A stretch of DNA of 64,000 nucleotides from Acetivibrio clariflavus DSM 19732 (lineage in GTDB: Bacteria > Bacillota > Clostridia > Acetivibrionales > Acetivibrionaceae): the NCBI RefSeq assembly GCF_000237085.1, contig NC_016627.1, positions 4,390,001-4,454,000 of the forward strand. Direction: 5' to 3'. Position numbers and translations under genes: made by a program. Below are positions 42,479 to 52,671 of this stretch, piece by piece (position 1 is the stretch's first letter; every line of letters starts with the position of its first letter). The notes beneath the pieces are model-generated. The model worked only from the letters and a program-made list of their open reading frames with translations. It did no database searches and was not told the DNA's origin.

Positions 42479-43402
42479 ATGCGAAAAAGAAGTAAAGTAA
42501 AGCGTGACAAGTATTTATCGATAATGTTTGTACCTCATTCCACAAATGAAATAAAAACTTTTAAAATATCATCATGGCGCAGTAAACTTTATATTTTCAC
42601 TGCAATAGTTTTAGCTTTGGTAATCGGCTTTACATCATATTTAGGAAATATAATACATACTAACAACAAACTTAAAATTGCACTGGACGAAGCAAATAGC
42701 AAGAATGAAGAACAGGCAAGACTGTTAGCTGAAAATGCCGAGCAGATTGCTGCACTGCTTGAAAAGGAAAGGCAATATGCCGAGAACATATCGGAATTCA
42801 GCGAAAAATACAAGCAAATGACTGAAAACTATCTGGACAGCAATATGGAAAGCCTGACAGCAAGCAGAGGTTCTAACAGTCGCTCTTTTATAGATGATGC
42901 AAGCGAACTTCGGGAAATTTTAGAAAAACTCCGTAACATCAACGATTCTGACGATAGTATTGCCAACAAATTATCCGAATCAGAAAAGAAGCTGCAATCT
43001 TACATTGAAACCTTCCCAACACTATGGCCGGCAGACGGACCAATCTCCTCACCTTTCGGATACAGGACCGACCCTATATACTCATCGGAAAGAAAGCATG
43101 AAGGGATTGACATTGCAGCACCCTACGGTGCCGATATAAGGGCTTCTGCAACCGGAAAAGTTATATTTTCAGGTACAAACGGAAATTATGGCAAGTGTAT
43201 AATTATTAATCACAACAACGGTATAACAACCTTATATGGCCATGCTTCCTCGCTTTTGGCAAAAGAAGGTCAAACGGTAAAAAAAGGCGATGTTATCGCA
43301 AAAGTAGGAAGCACCGGCAAGAGTACCGGACCGCACCTTCACTTTGAGGTACGTATCAACGGTACCCCTGATGATCCTTTAAAATATCTTGATAAAAAAT
43401 AA
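42479..43402 (+). CDS. M23-family metallopeptidase with membrane anchor and coiled coil
   Basis: About 307 residues. A membrane helix at residues 38-60, a coiled coil (about 65-180) and a LytM domain with HEGIDIAAPYGADI (His and Asp zinc ligands) and GPHLHFEVR. It probably cuts peptidoglycan cross-links at the cell surface. A TATAAT at 42437-42442 places the transcript start near 42450, so the ATG at 42479 (GGCGG upstream) is preferred to 42452. 17 bases upstream of the bactofilin gene, a common pairing. Confidence 0.9.
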   Translation: MRKRSKVKRDKYLSIMFVPHSTNEIKTFKISSWRSKLYIFTAIVLALVIGFTSYLGNIIHTNNKLKIALDEANSKNEEQARLLAENAEQIAALLEKERQYAENISEFSEKYKQMTENYLDSNMESLTASRGSNSRSFIDDASELREILEKLRNINDSDDSIANKLSESEKKLQSYIETFPTLWPADGPISSPFGYRTDPIYSSERKHEGIDIAAPYGADIRASATGKVIFSGTNGNYGKCIIINHNNGITTLYGHASSLLAKEGQTVKKGDVIAKVGSTGKSTGPHLHFEVRINGTPDDPLKYLDKK

Positions 43403-43419
43403 ATACAAGGAGGACAATT

Positions 43420-43839
43420 ATGTTCAGTAAGAATACTTCCGGAAATGCAGATTCCTTTGATACCATCATAGGTATCAATTCAAAATTTGAAGGAAATATT
43501 GAATCCAGCGGAACCATTAGGATAGATGGCAAAGTAAATGGTGATATTAAGGTTAAAGGCGATGTTTATGTCGGAAAAGAAGCAGTAATAACAGGAAATA
43601 TCAATGCAAACAATATTTTCGTTTCCGGAAGAGTGGAAGGAAATGTGGAAGCAAACGGAATTCTAAGAATTCAATCATCTGCTAAACTTTATGGCGATAT
43701 TTCAGTTAACTGTCTGGTTACAGAAGAAGGCAGTGTGTTTGAGGGCAAGTGCAAAATGTTAACAAAATCCCAGGCCGAAAATGCATCGGCTGCAAATAAC
43801 TCTAAAAAGTCAAAAAACAATTCTTCTGCTTCAGAATAG
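43420..43839 (+). CDS. Bactofilin (polymer-forming cytoskeletal protein)
   Basis: 139 residues. The core (about 20-115) is a right-handed beta helix with regular G-N/I-V repeats (GTIRIDGKVNGDIKVKGDVYV, GNINANNIFVSGRVEGNVEA), the DUF583 signature, with short disordered ends rich in Ser/Asn/Lys. AAGGAGG lies before the ATG. Coupling to the M23 peptidase suggests local control of cell-wall remodelling. Confidence 0.92.
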   Translation: MFSKNTSGNADSFDTIIGINSKFEGNIESSGTIRIDGKVNGDIKVKGDVYVGKEAVITGNINANNIFVSGRVEGNVEANGILRIQSSAKLYGDISVNCLVTEEGSVFEGKCKMLTKSQAENASAANNSKKSKNNSSASE

Positions 43840-43860
43840 AATATTTAGTATAGCGCATAT

Positions 43861-43889
43861 AAAAATGGAGTATAATGTACTCCATTTTT
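43861..43889 (+). terminator. Terminator of the M23-bactofilin operon
   Basis: AAAAATGGAGTA and TACTCCATTTTT form a perfect 12-bp stem with a 5-base loop and a T run, 21 bases past the bactofilin stop. Confidence 0.85.
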
Positions 43890-43944
43890 TATATACTTTA
43901 GTTTCTATATGTACCAATTTATTTAAACCATTATAATACTACAG

Positions 43945-44607
43945 TTATTCAAAATCCAAATAATAATTGGGCACATCTCCCACTATTACAGTTTCTGCCA
44001 CAGGCATGCTGGTTGTCACAACGGTTTTTTTTTCAACAAAGGGTATCGCCACCCCCATTTCCACTTTAAACACAATATAAATCCTATGCCTTGTCTGGTT
44101 TATACCTGCGCTGCTGAATTCCGATTTAAAATTTGTCTCAACACTTCCGATGGGAATTATTTTGATATTAATCTTAGGGCCTCTGGCAGCAAATATTGTT
44201 TGCCCCAGCACTGTACCTAAAGGTATCGATATTTTCTCATCGGACAATTCGGATAATTGGGTTTGAACACTCCTGGATACATTGGCAAATATCCTGTTCA
44301 ACTTGGCAATATCCGTCTGAACAGAAGTAACAATTCCATTCTCATCTCTATAAATTGTAACAATATCGTCGTAATCGATATTTTCGGGAAAATTCTCACC
44401 CACTGCATTGGCAACCACTCTCGAAACTATAGATTTTACTCTGTACTCCGATATTTGATTGATCCCTATTCTTATTCGCTTTTCAATATATGTAAATAAA
44501 AATATTAATATGACCAATACAAAAATAATCACCACATAGGTTTTATATATTTTTTTATTGCGTTTTGCATACCATAAGCGGTGATATAAATTGGTTTTCC
44601 TTCGCAT
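43945..44607 (-). CDS. yunB: Sporulation protein YunB
   Basis: 220 residues. A membrane helix at 24-42 and the conserved YunB body (NPSIGVNEI-like RIGINQISEYRVKSIVSRVVANAV, then IPLGTVLGQTIFAARGPKINIKIIPIG). In Bacillus it is needed for normal spore formation. The gene stands alone; its ribosome site is enclosed in a hairpin (44608-44651). Confidence 0.9.
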   Translation of the reverse strand: MRRKTNLYHRLWYAKRNKKIYKTYVVIIFVLVILIFLFTYIEKRIRIGINQISEYRVKSIVSRVVANAVGENFPENIDYDDIVTIYRDENGIVTSVQTDIAKLNRIFANVSRSVQTQLSELSDEKISIPLGTVLGQTIFAARGPKINIKIIPIGSVETNFKSEFSSAGINQTRHRIYIVFKVEMGVAIPFVEKKTVVTTSMPVAETVIVGDVPNYYLDFE

Positions 44608-44651
44608 AAAAAAACCTCCTTATCTAATAGTATGAATTAAGAAGGTTTTTT
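44608..44651 (-). promoter_or_regulatory. Hairpin that masks the yunB ribosome-binding site
   Basis: On the minus strand AAAAAACCTTCTTA (44638-44651) can pair over 14 positions (one G-U) with TAAGGAGGTTTTTT (44609-44622), which contains the AGGAGG of yunB. This would hide the site in long transcripts. It could alternatively be read as a terminator for the plus strand. Confidence 0.5.
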
Positions 44652-44677
44652 GTGAATCAGTATTTTTTATATCCCTT

Positions 44678-44739
44678 GCAAACATGCAAAATTGCATGTT
44701 TTGCATTGTTTGCATGCTGTTTGACTGTTATGCTATAAT
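44678..44739 (+). promoter_or_regulatory. Palindrome and promoter ahead of the PBP1A gene
   Basis: AACATGCAA and TTGCATGTT (inside 44678-44704) form an inverted repeat with a 2-base spacer, and a further GCATGC follows. TTGCAT (44710-44715), 18 bases, TATAAT (44734-44739) looks like the sigma-A promoter, so the palindrome sits just upstream of -35. Confidence 0.45.
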
Positions 44740-44867
44740 ATTAATGTTTTACATAAAAAATTCAGTTTCAAATGTAATTAGGAATAAGTAAATGCCAGCT
44801 ATAAAATGTCAATCATATATGAGTGAGCACAATTTTACTTATTCCCAAATAAAGGAGAGGAAATGTT

Positions 44868-47270
44868 ATGAGCTCTAATAATACTGCTGTTTCAAATACA
44901 AAAACCGGTAAGAAGAAACAGCAAATATCACTGATAAGAGTAATCGGCAATTTAATAAAAGTTTTAATTCTTTTTGCTTTTACCATTGGAGTTATCTTTG
45001 CAGGTATAGTGGGCGGTGCTGTCTTTGCCTACATAAAAACCGCCGAACCCATTACTGCCGATCAGCTTGCAATTAAAAACCAGACAACATATGTTTATGA
45101 CTGTAATAACAAAGAAATTTGTGCCCTGCAAGGAATAGAAAACAGAGAAATGGTGGATTTCTCAGATATTCCTCGATATTTGAGGGACGCCTTCGTTGCA
45201 ATAGAAGACAAGCGTTTTTATCAACACTCCGGCGTTGATTTCAAAAGGTTTGCCAGTGCGGTTATAAACTTTATACTCCCCGGAGGCGAATCCCATGGAG
45301 GAAGTACTATTACACAGCAGGTCGTAAAAAATGTAACTGGAGAAACCCGACGTTCCATAAAGAGAAAGGTTCAGGAAGCATGGCGTGCAATACTGCTTGA
45401 ACGCAATTTAACCAAAGACCAAATCCTTGAGATCTACATGAACCTTATATATATGGGTGAAAATTGCTATGGAGTACAGTCAGCAGCCAAAACCTATTTC
45501 GGTAAGGATGTAAAAGATCTTACCCTGGCTGAATGCGCTTCCCTTGCCGGTATAACCAATCTTCCCGCAAAATACAACCCTTTTACAGCAAAGGGTAGGG
45601 AAAACAACATAAAAAGGCAAAGAATTATTTTAAATGAAATGCTCGAACTTAATTTTATTACCCAACAAGAATATGATGAGGCCATTAAGCAAGAACTTGT
45701 TTTTGCAGAATCAAACAAACGCAATGACAAGGCCACCAGTACACAGCCCTATTTCGTTGACCAGGTCATACTGGATGTAAAAAGAGACCTTATGGCTATA
45801 GGATATACTGAAGATATGGCCATCAAAACCATTTACAACAACGGGCTTAGAATTTACACAACTATGGACTCCGATATACAAAAAGCAATGGACGAAGTCT
45901 TTTTGAACGAGGAATATTTCACCAAAGTAAACAAAAATACCAGTCAGTCTCCCCAGGCAGCAATGGTAATTATTGACCCGAAAAACGGCCAAATAAAAGC
46001 CATGTACGGAGGTGCCGGTGAAAAAATAGGTATTCCATTTAACAGGGCTACTTCCTTGGAAAAACAACCGGGTTCTACCATCAAACCCATTGCAGTGTAT
46101 GGTCCTGCTATAAATGAAGGAATTATTACCGCAGCAACCGTAATTGATGATGTTCCAGTGTATATGAACGGAGCCAGTAAAGGGTTATATCCAAAAAATT
46201 CTGACGGTTCCTATGCCGGTCTTACAACAATTCGTGATGCCATAACAAGGTCTGTAAACGTAGTTGCGGCTAAAATTTGGAATAACTATTTAGGTGCTGA
46301 TTTATCCCATGAATACTTGAAAAAAGTAAACATAAACAGGGACAACGAGCGCACTGTTGCCTTATCTTTGGGTGGTCTGTCAAAAGGAGTGAGTCCGCTT
46401 CAAATGGCAGCGGCTTATGTTCCTTTTGTAAATAAAGGTATATATTATGAACCTACTACCTATACAAGAGTTGAAGACGCCAACGGCAATGTTATTCTTG
46501 AGAAAAAACCAAACTTTAACATTGTATACGATGAAGCAGCTGCTTTTATAATGGTCAATATGTTGAAAGACGTTGTCAACTCTCCTGACGGAACGGCAAA
46601 CCGTGTTAAAATCCAAAACGGCCGGATGCCCACTGCCGGCAAAACCGGTACAACAGATAAAACCACCAACAAATGGTTTGTAGGTTTTACGCCCTATTAT
46701 GTCGGTGCCACCTGGTATGGTTATGACAGAAATGTATCCCTGTCTTCTGCAGAACTTAACAGAGCCCAGACTATTTGGCATGCTGTAATGGATAAGATTC
46801 ACAAGAATTTAGAGCCTGTTGATTTTGAAGTTCCTTCCGGAGTTGTTAAGAGGACAATTTGCAAATACTCCGGTAAAATTGCCACCGAATTGTGCCATAA
46901 AGACCCAAGAGGGAATGCTGTAAAAACCGAATATTTCATAAAGGGTACTGAACCCGGCGAAGAAGACACTTGTGATGTTCATTTACTTGCCAAAGTATGT
47001 AAAGATTCTACCGATGCTTTTGGTCGAAATCTGCTTGCCGGAGAATATTGTCCGTATGAATCAACCATGGAGCAGGTATTTGTTAAACGTAGAAAACCTT
47101 TTACACCTACCAACCCGGGAGACCCATACCCCAAAGATTGGAAGTATGAGTATCCTGGAGACGAGTACTGCAGTCTTCATGGACCAAGAGATTTTGAACA
47201 CCCGCATGGCCCTAATAATAATTCAAACGGCAATCCTTTCTTCGATTGGTTCAATGACTTGTTCAGATAA
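44868..47270 (+). CDS. Class A penicillin-binding protein 1A
   Basis: 800 residues. A short cytosolic N-terminus, membrane helix 26-55, glycosyltransferase domain with catalytic Glu113 (AIEDKRFYQHSGVD) and QQVVKNVT/RRSIKRKVQE, then the transpeptidase domain with SxxK at about 403 (GSTIKP), the SVN motif (TRSVNVVAAK) and KTGTTD at about 591. The C-terminal tail is Pro/Asn-rich. It polymerises and cross-links peptidoglycan. AAAGGAGAGG precedes the ATG. Confidence 0.95.
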   Translation: MSSNNTAVSNTKTGKKKQQISLIRVIGNLIKVLILFAFTIGVIFAGIVGGAVFAYIKTAEPITADQLAIKNQTTYVYDCNNKEICALQGIENREMVDFSDIPRYLRDAFVAIEDKRFYQHSGVDFKRFASAVINFILPGGESHGGSTITQQVVKNVTGETRRSIKRKVQEAWRAILLERNLTKDQILEIYMNLIYMGENCYGVQSAAKTYFGKDVKDLTLAECASLAGITNLPAKYNPFTAKGRENNIKRQRIILNEMLELNFITQQEYDEAIKQELVFAESNKRNDKATSTQPYFVDQVILDVKRDLMAIGYTEDMAIKTIYNNGLRIYTTMDSDIQKAMDEVFLNEEYFTKVNKNTSQSPQAAMVIIDPKNGQIKAMYGGAGEKIGIPFNRATSLEKQPGSTIKPIAVYGPAINEGIITAATVIDDVPVYMNGASKGLYPKNSDGSYAGLTTIRDAITRSVNVVAAKIWNNYLGADLSHEYLKKVNINRDNERTVALSLGGLSKGVSPLQMAAAYVPFVNKGIYYEPTTYTRVEDANGNVILEKKPNFNIVYDEAAAFIMVNMLKDVVNSPDGTANRVKIQNGRMPTAGKTGTTDKTTNKWFVGFTPYYVGATWYGYDRNVSLSSAELNRAQTIWHAVMDKIHKNLEPVDFEVPSGVVKRTICKYSGKIATELCHKDPRGNAVKTEYFIKGTEPGEEDTCDVHLLAKVCKDSTDAFGRNLLAGEYCPYESTMEQVFVKRRKPFTPTNPGDPYPKDWKYEYPGDEYCSLHGPRDFEHPHGPNNNSNGNPFFDWFNDLFR

Positions 47271-47289
47271 TTTTTATTGCTTATACAAA

Positions 47290-49183
47290 AAGGGGCTGTT
47301 GCATTACAGATTAATAATCGTAATGCAATAACCCCTTTTTATTTAAAATTGATATATTTTATTCTTAAAACGTTGTCTTTTATTTATTGTTCCTAAAAAA
47401 AGGGTACACTAAATAAACGATACAAACTTTGCTATTTATACCATAAATATTTTTTATGTTTATGCTGTCTTTAATGGATGTAAATACGTGGCACATCGTT
47501 TTGACTGAATTTTGTTATGCAGCTTGTTTACATTATGTGCTAAAGCAAGAAGAATACATTCTGCTAAGATATTCTTTTTGCCTCTACACAAGAAACGTCT
47601 GAATCCCATATCTTGTTTTATTTCTCCAATAACCCCTTCGACCTGAATACTCCGATTTATTCTGAGTTCAGTTCCTTCTTCACTGAGGATTCTTTCTAAG
47701 GCTTCCTCACGTTTTTGCTGGAATGATTTAGATACCTCAAGACGTTTAGTCCGTTCTTCCAGCGGTTTTTTGCTGTTTCCCCTAATGCATTTTGATTTGA
47801 AAGTACATTCACTACAGTCTTCGCATGTATAGCAGGTTTTCTTACTTATATATCCTGTTTTGCTTTTACTGAACTTTATTCCTGTTACTACAAGCTTTTT
47901 TCCATTACTACATATGTAAATATCCTTTTCTTTGTCATATATCATATTTTCCTTTATGCTAATATCTGCTTTATACTTACGTGTCCTACTAACTTCATAA
48001 TTGGATGGTTTAATAAACGCACGTTGGTTGTTTTCATCAAGATAAACGTAATTTTCCTCACTTTCATACCCTGAATCAGCAACTATATTTTTGTAAGTAT
48101 ACCTCAAATGACTTTTGATACTGTTTAAGAATGGTATTAGAGTGGTTGTATCTGTAGGCTGAGGACCAGCACTTATCCATACTATGTATTCAGCATCTAC
48201 TCCAAACTGAATATTGTAACCAGGTTTTAATTGCCCATTCTTCATAGCATCTTCTTTCATTCTCATGAAGGTTGCATCAGGGTCTGTTTTTGAAAAACTA
48301 TTTCTCTCTCCCATGGTATGTAAATGCTTATTATATTTCTTAAGTCTTGATATGTATTCATCCAGCTGTTCCAATGTTTTTTGGAGAGGAGATTTTCTTT
48401 TTCCTATTCCATAGACAAATTCGATATCTTCATCCTTTTTTATTTTGCATAGTTTACGCCTAAGCTTTTTTAGATGATACATTTTGATTTTATCTCCATA
48501 TACAATTTTAAATCCGTAATCTTCTTCTGCTTTCTTAAAAAATGCAGGAATCTTATCCATAAGTTTTTGCTGATTTTTAGTAACAGAACCTTTCCAGACA
48601 AAAGTATATTTGTTTGAAGAAGCTTCAATTTTTGTCCCATCAACAAAAAGATTCTTCATTGAAAGTTCTCCACATTCAGCAAGTATTTCAGTAAATTGTG
48701 CCATAAGATTTTCTGAAACAGGTGCAAAATGAAGGCTCCGAAATCTCGCTATTGTTGTATAATCTGGAGCAGGAGACCCTTCAAGAAGGTACATAAAGTT
48801 GATATCTCTCTTACAAGCACTTTCAATTTTTCGAGTAGTATAACAATTATTCATATATCCGTAGAGCATGACCTTCAGCATCTGTGTTGGGGTTGCTTGT
48901 TTTTTCCTTATACGGGAATAGGTCTTATATAATTCTGTTAAATCCATCTCCTCCACTATCTGACCCAGCAACCTGACAGAATCATCATTAGGTATCATGT
49001 ACTCAATATTTAACGGTAATTTTAATTGATAGAAATCACCGCGAATGGTATAATCTTTATGTGTTAAATTATTTAGTGGCATAAATACATTTTACACCAA
49101 ATTCCGGACTTTTCGAAGTCCGGAATTTGCTTTTTAGACACAAAAGGACTGTTACACTAATTTTCTTAGTGCAACAGCCCCTT
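47290..49183 (-). mobile_element. IS1182-family insertion sequence (second type)
   Basis: Inverted ends AAGGGGCTGTTGCA at 47290 and TGCAACAGCCCCTT ending at 49183. Each end continues into its own hairpin. The left one (GGGGCTGTTGCATTAC/GTAATGCAATAACCCC) is followed by TTTTT and doubles as a terminator for the PBP1A gene 20 bases upstream. Confidence 0.85.
47460..49082 (-). CDS. IS1182-family transposase
   Basis: 540 residues. DUF772-type N-terminus (YSRIRKKQATPTQMLKVMLYGY), first Asp in LFVDGTKIEASSNKY, second in NIVADSGYESEENY, Cys motif CYTCEDCSECTFKSKC, and the Glu in VEGVIGEIKQDMGFRRF. Only distantly related to the copy at 18171. It appears intact. Confidence 0.94.
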   Translation of the reverse strand: MPLNNLTHKDYTIRGDFYQLKLPLNIEYMIPNDDSVRLLGQIVEEMDLTELYKTYSRIRKKQATPTQMLKVMLYGYMNNCYTTRKIESACKRDINFMYLLEGSPAPDYTTIARFRSLHFAPVSENLMAQFTEILAECGELSMKNLFVDGTKIEASSNKYTFVWKGSVTKNQQKLMDKIPAFFKKAEEDYGFKIVYGDKIKMYHLKKLRRKLCKIKKDEDIEFVYGIGKRKSPLQKTLEQLDEYISRLKKYNKHLHTMGERNSFSKTDPDATFMRMKEDAMKNGQLKPGYNIQFGVDAEYIVWISAGPQPTDTTTLIPFLNSIKSHLRYTYKNIVADSGYESEENYVYLDENNQRAFIKPSNYEVSRTRKYKADISIKENMIYDKEKDIYICSNGKKLVVTGIKFSKSKTGYISKKTCYTCEDCSECTFKSKCIRGNSKKPLEERTKRLEVSKSFQQKREEALERILSEEGTELRINRSIQVEGVIGEIKQDMGFRRFLCRGKKNILAECILLALAHNVNKLHNKIQSKRCATYLHPLKTA

Positions 49184-49212
49184 AAATAATGTCGCTAATA
49201 ATTTTCATATCT

Positions 49213-50424
49213 TTATTCATATCTTAAAGCTTCAATAGGATCCAAATCTGCAGCCTTTTTGGCAGGATAAACACCAAAAATCAGACCTAATGCAACCGAG
49301 CCTAAAAACGCTCCTATTATAACCGGTATGTCAACTGAAGGCGGTATATTTATCATCTTGGAAATTATATTTCCTGCTGTTATGCCGAGAAAAATGCCGA
49401 TCATTCCGCTTATTCCCGTCATGATAATGGACTCCGTAATAAACTGCATAAGAATATCAATTTTCTGCGCTCCCAAAGCCTTCCGAATTCCTATTTCCCT
49501 TATTCTCTCGGTCACCGATACCAAAAGTATATTTACAATGCCAATTCCGCCTACAATGAGGGTTATAACAGCAATTACAAGGAGAATTGATGAAATAACA
49601 CCCAAAATATTTGAAATGATTTTTTGCACATCCTGTGAACTCTGGGCATAAAACAAATCCGATTTGCCGCGCTTTCTTTCCAAAGCCTTAACGATCCTGT
49701 CCCCCAACTCTTTAAGTCCATCTTTCTGCTCTGTGGATACATCTATGCTTTGAAGTATTTTGTTATTAAAATAGATGCTTTGAAGAGTAGTTATAGGAAC
49801 ATATACCACTGCCGGAACGTTTTCATTATCAAGCATGCTTTCATATAATTCGCCATAGGATTTAATTACTCCTACAACCTGCATATTGATAAGTTTTCCC
49901 CATGAAGTTCTAAAAGTTACAGTTTCTCCTACTATATCAACCCTTTTAAAATATCTTTTGGCAAAGTATTCGTCCACAACTATAACATTTGATTTTGACG
50001 TGTTGTCAAAATCGTTTATAAACCTGCCATCTGCCATTTCAATAGCAGAAAAACTTTTGTATTGTGAAGAAACCCCATTAACAATTGCATCCCTGGTTTT
50101 TTCGCCTATTCTCAGTGACCCGGATCTTTGTATACTAGCTGCAATGTTTTTAACTTCCGGTGCAACCTGTTTTATGGTTTCAAAGTCCTCTAAAGTCAAC
50201 ATATCCGATTCGCTTATATCAGATTTTTGGTAAGTTATCGTGATAGTGTTTGCCCCCATTTTTTCAAACTCACTGCTTATATAAGACTCTGCCGCATTAC
50301 CTATAGCAACTATGGTAATAACTGAGAATACCCCCATAATAATACCCAGCATTGTTAATGCAGATCTTAATTTGTTGGCACCCAAACTTTCAAGGGCTTG
50401 CTTGAAGCTTTCAAAAAAACTCAT
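49213..50424 (-). CDS. MacB-type ABC permease
   Basis: 403 residues. One N-terminal helix (NKLRSALTMLGIIMGVFSVI), a MacB periplasmic-core domain (about 45-270) and three C-terminal helices with VTERIREIGIRKALGAQK, the typical FtsX/MacB loop. Last gene of the efflux operon. Confidence 0.92.
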   Translation of the reverse strand: MSFFESFKQALESLGANKLRSALTMLGIIMGVFSVITIVAIGNAAESYISSEFEKMGANTITITYQKSDISESDMLTLEDFETIKQVAPEVKNIAASIQRSGSLRIGEKTRDAIVNGVSSQYKSFSAIEMADGRFINDFDNTSKSNVIVVDEYFAKRYFKRVDIVGETVTFRTSWGKLINMQVVGVIKSYGELYESMLDNENVPAVVYVPITTLQSIYFNNKILQSIDVSTEQKDGLKELGDRIVKALERKRGKSDLFYAQSSQDVQKIISNILGVISSILLVIAVITLIVGGIGIVNILLVSVTERIREIGIRKALGAQKIDILMQFITESIIMTGISGMIGIFLGITAGNIISKMINIPPSVDIPVIIGAFLGSVALGLIFGVYPAKKAADLDPIEALRYE

Positions 50425-50438
50425 TCACACCCCCTCCT

Positions 50439-51716
50439 TTAATTGTCATTTAAAATTTTTACCTTTATACCGTCTTTATGGGTAGGTTGCGGGTCAAGTA
50501 TAACCAAATCCCCTTCATTTAATCCTTCTAAAACTTCTCCCATCACATCGGATACCAGACCAAACTTTATCTTCTTTTCAACTGCAATATTATCCTCACT
50601 AATAACATAAGCAAACATATTGCCGTCTTTATCCTCTTTATAAATGTTTAAAGGCGCTAATAATATATTGTCTTTCTCGTTGGTATAAATGTCACAGGTA
50701 ACACTCAATCCCGGTTTCAACGGAACTTCTGACTCTTCAATGGAAATAAGGACTTCAACCGCAATCTCTTCTCCTCCTGATGTAATATTAGTCTTTGCAA
50801 CAGGAGATATGCTTTCAACCTTTCCAAGCACATTGGCATCTTTATCTATACCTTCACCGGTTATTACAACTTTCTGACCTATTTGCACACCTCTTACGTT
50901 GTATTCGTTAACTTTGGCTTTAATCCTCAATTCATCGGTATTGGATATTTTAAAAGCCGGCATGGCACTGTTGGTAAAAGACCCCTGCTGGACATTAACC
51001 TCCACAATAACCCCATCTATGGGACTTAATACCGAATTGTTCAGTTTTTCAATCTTTTTTTCAAGTTCCTTTATACTTAATTCTATTGCTTTTAAACTCT
51101 CTTCCTTAACTCTCCTGTCCATATTTTTGCTTGATACGGCGGATTCATAAGTAAGCTTTGCATTATCTAGAGCCCTTTTTGCATCATCCACTGCTTTTTC
51201 CGAAGCTTCCAGTTCACTTTTTGTAATTGCACTGGCTTCATAGAGTAATTTGTTTTCCGCAAGCTTTTTCTCAGCATCAGCCAGAGTATTTTCTGCTGCA
51301 TTAACTGCCGATTCCGCCTTTTTTATCTCCGCTTCAGTAACAGGAGAATCTAAAGACAGTTTCTGCACATTTCTGTCTATTTTAAGTTTTTCCAGCTGTG
51401 AAATCAATTCGTCCATATCAAGTTCCATCAGTTTCTGACCTTTTGTAACTTTATCATTTACGTCAACAAGTAACTTGCTTACTTTAAGCGGAGTTTCAAT
51501 ATAAACCTCACTTTTTTCTATTTCTTCAATAAAACCGGTTGCCGAAACCTTGGTAGAGATTGAACCCTTTTCAATTTTATGAGCTTTGACCGGATAAATA
51601 ATTCCTTGATTAAATGCAAATACCGATTCAAAATTTTCTCCAAAAGTTGCAACTGCTACTGCCAAACCACCAATAACAAAAACCACAATTATTAATATAA
51701 TTATTCCTTTCTTCAT
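50439..51716 (-). CDS. HlyD/MacA-type efflux adaptor
   Basis: About 425 residues, with N-terminal helix, lipoyl halves (LLVDVNDKVTKGQKLMELDMDE and VLSPIDGVIVEVNVQQGSF) around an Ala/Lys/Glu coiled coil (about 105-215), then beta-barrel and membrane-proximal domains. AGGAGG before ATG 51716 decides the start over 51731. It connects the MacB permease and ATPase and is intact, unlike the adaptor at 23913-26591. Confidence 0.92.
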   Translation of the reverse strand: MKKGIIILIIVVFVIGGLAVAVATFGENFESVFAFNQGIIYPVKAHKIEKGSISTKVSATGFIEEIEKSEVYIETPLKVSKLLVDVNDKVTKGQKLMELDMDELISQLEKLKIDRNVQKLSLDSPVTEAEIKKAESAVNAAENTLADAEKKLAENKLLYEASAITKSELEASEKAVDDAKRALDNAKLTYESAVSSKNMDRRVKEESLKAIELSIKELEKKIEKLNNSVLSPIDGVIVEVNVQQGSFTNSAMPAFKISNTDELRIKAKVNEYNVRGVQIGQKVVITGEGIDKDANVLGKVESISPVAKTNITSGGEEIAVEVLISIEESEVPLKPGLSVTCDIYTNEKDNILLAPLNIYKEDKDGNMFAYVISEDNIAVEKKIKFGLVSDVMGEVLEGLNEGDLVILDPQPTHKDGIKVKILNDN

Positions 51717-51790
51717 AGTTAGCCTCCTCAAAACAGATTTTTTCTCTGTTAAAAAATAAACAAAGTATATTACAAATATGAATCCTAAAA

Positions 51791-52525
51791 TCAGGCCATT
51801 CGTTCCATTTTATTCAGCCTTACAACCTCTCTTGCATCAAGAGGATTTTCAATTATCTTATCTTCTACCATTAGCCCATCCTTAAATTTCACAAACCTTT
51901 TTGTATGTTGAGCTATATCCGGTTCATGAGTGACAAGAATTATAGTTACACCATCCCTGTTAAGATCCTGAAAAACAGCCATAATTTCCTCGCTGGAGTA
52001 ACTATCCAAATTCCCCGTCGGCTCGTCGGCAAGTATAATTGAAGGATTGTTTACCAGCGCCCTTGCTATAGCAACTCTTTGCCTTTGACCTCCCGACATT
52101 TCATTGGGCTTGTGATTCATCCTCTCTTTTAATGCAACTCTTTCAAGAGCTTCAATAGCCCTTTTTCTTCTCTCCTTCGCACCCACCCCTGCATATATCA
52201 TAGGAAGTTCTACATTTCGCAAAGCCGTCATTCTAGGAAGGAGATTAAAGGACTGAAAAACAAATCCTATTTTTAAATTTCTTATTTTTGCTAATTCTCT
52301 TGAATTCAGCTTGGAAATATCCACACCATCCAATATATATTTTCCGGAAGTTGCACGATCAAGACATCCTATAATGTTCATTAAAGTTGATTTGCCGGAA
52401 CCCGACGGACCCATTATCGAAATAAATTCACCTTTATCAACGGACAAATTCACATGCCTTAATGCAGTTACAGAAACCTTTCCGTTTTTATAAACCTTGC
52501 CTAAATCTCTTATATCGATGATCAC
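51791..52525 (-). CDS. MacB-type ABC ATPase
   Basis: Walker [11 protein letters not shown]-loop [12 protein letters not shown], signature MSGGQRQR, Walker [13 protein letters not shown]. The GTG at 52525 has AGGTGAT upstream at good spacing and yields the usual VIIDIRDL start; the frame opens at 52561. With the two TolC-like proteins, adaptor and permease it forms one efflux operon. Confidence 0.9.
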   Translation of the reverse strand: MIIDIRDLGKVYKNGKVSVTALRHVNLSVDKGEFISIMGPSGSGKSTLMNIIGCLDRATSGKYILDGVDISKLNSRELAKIRNLKIGFVFQSFNLLPRMTALRNVELPMIYAGVGAKERRKRAIEALERVALKERMNHKPNEMSGGQRQRVAIARALVNNPSIILADEPTGNLDSYSSEEIMAVFQDLNRDGVTIILVTHEPDIAQHTKRFVKFKDGLMVEDKIIENPLDAREVVRLNKMERMA

Positions 52526-52671
52526 TTCTCCATCACCTACTTTACAGTTATAGTTAAACATTGCAAAAATTACATGTCGAAATGTAGATTGCTACATCTT
52601 CAACCCCAAATATTTCCAACAGTGTGAACCAAAAGCTACCTATCCAAATATGTTCAGACAATACTACTTTG

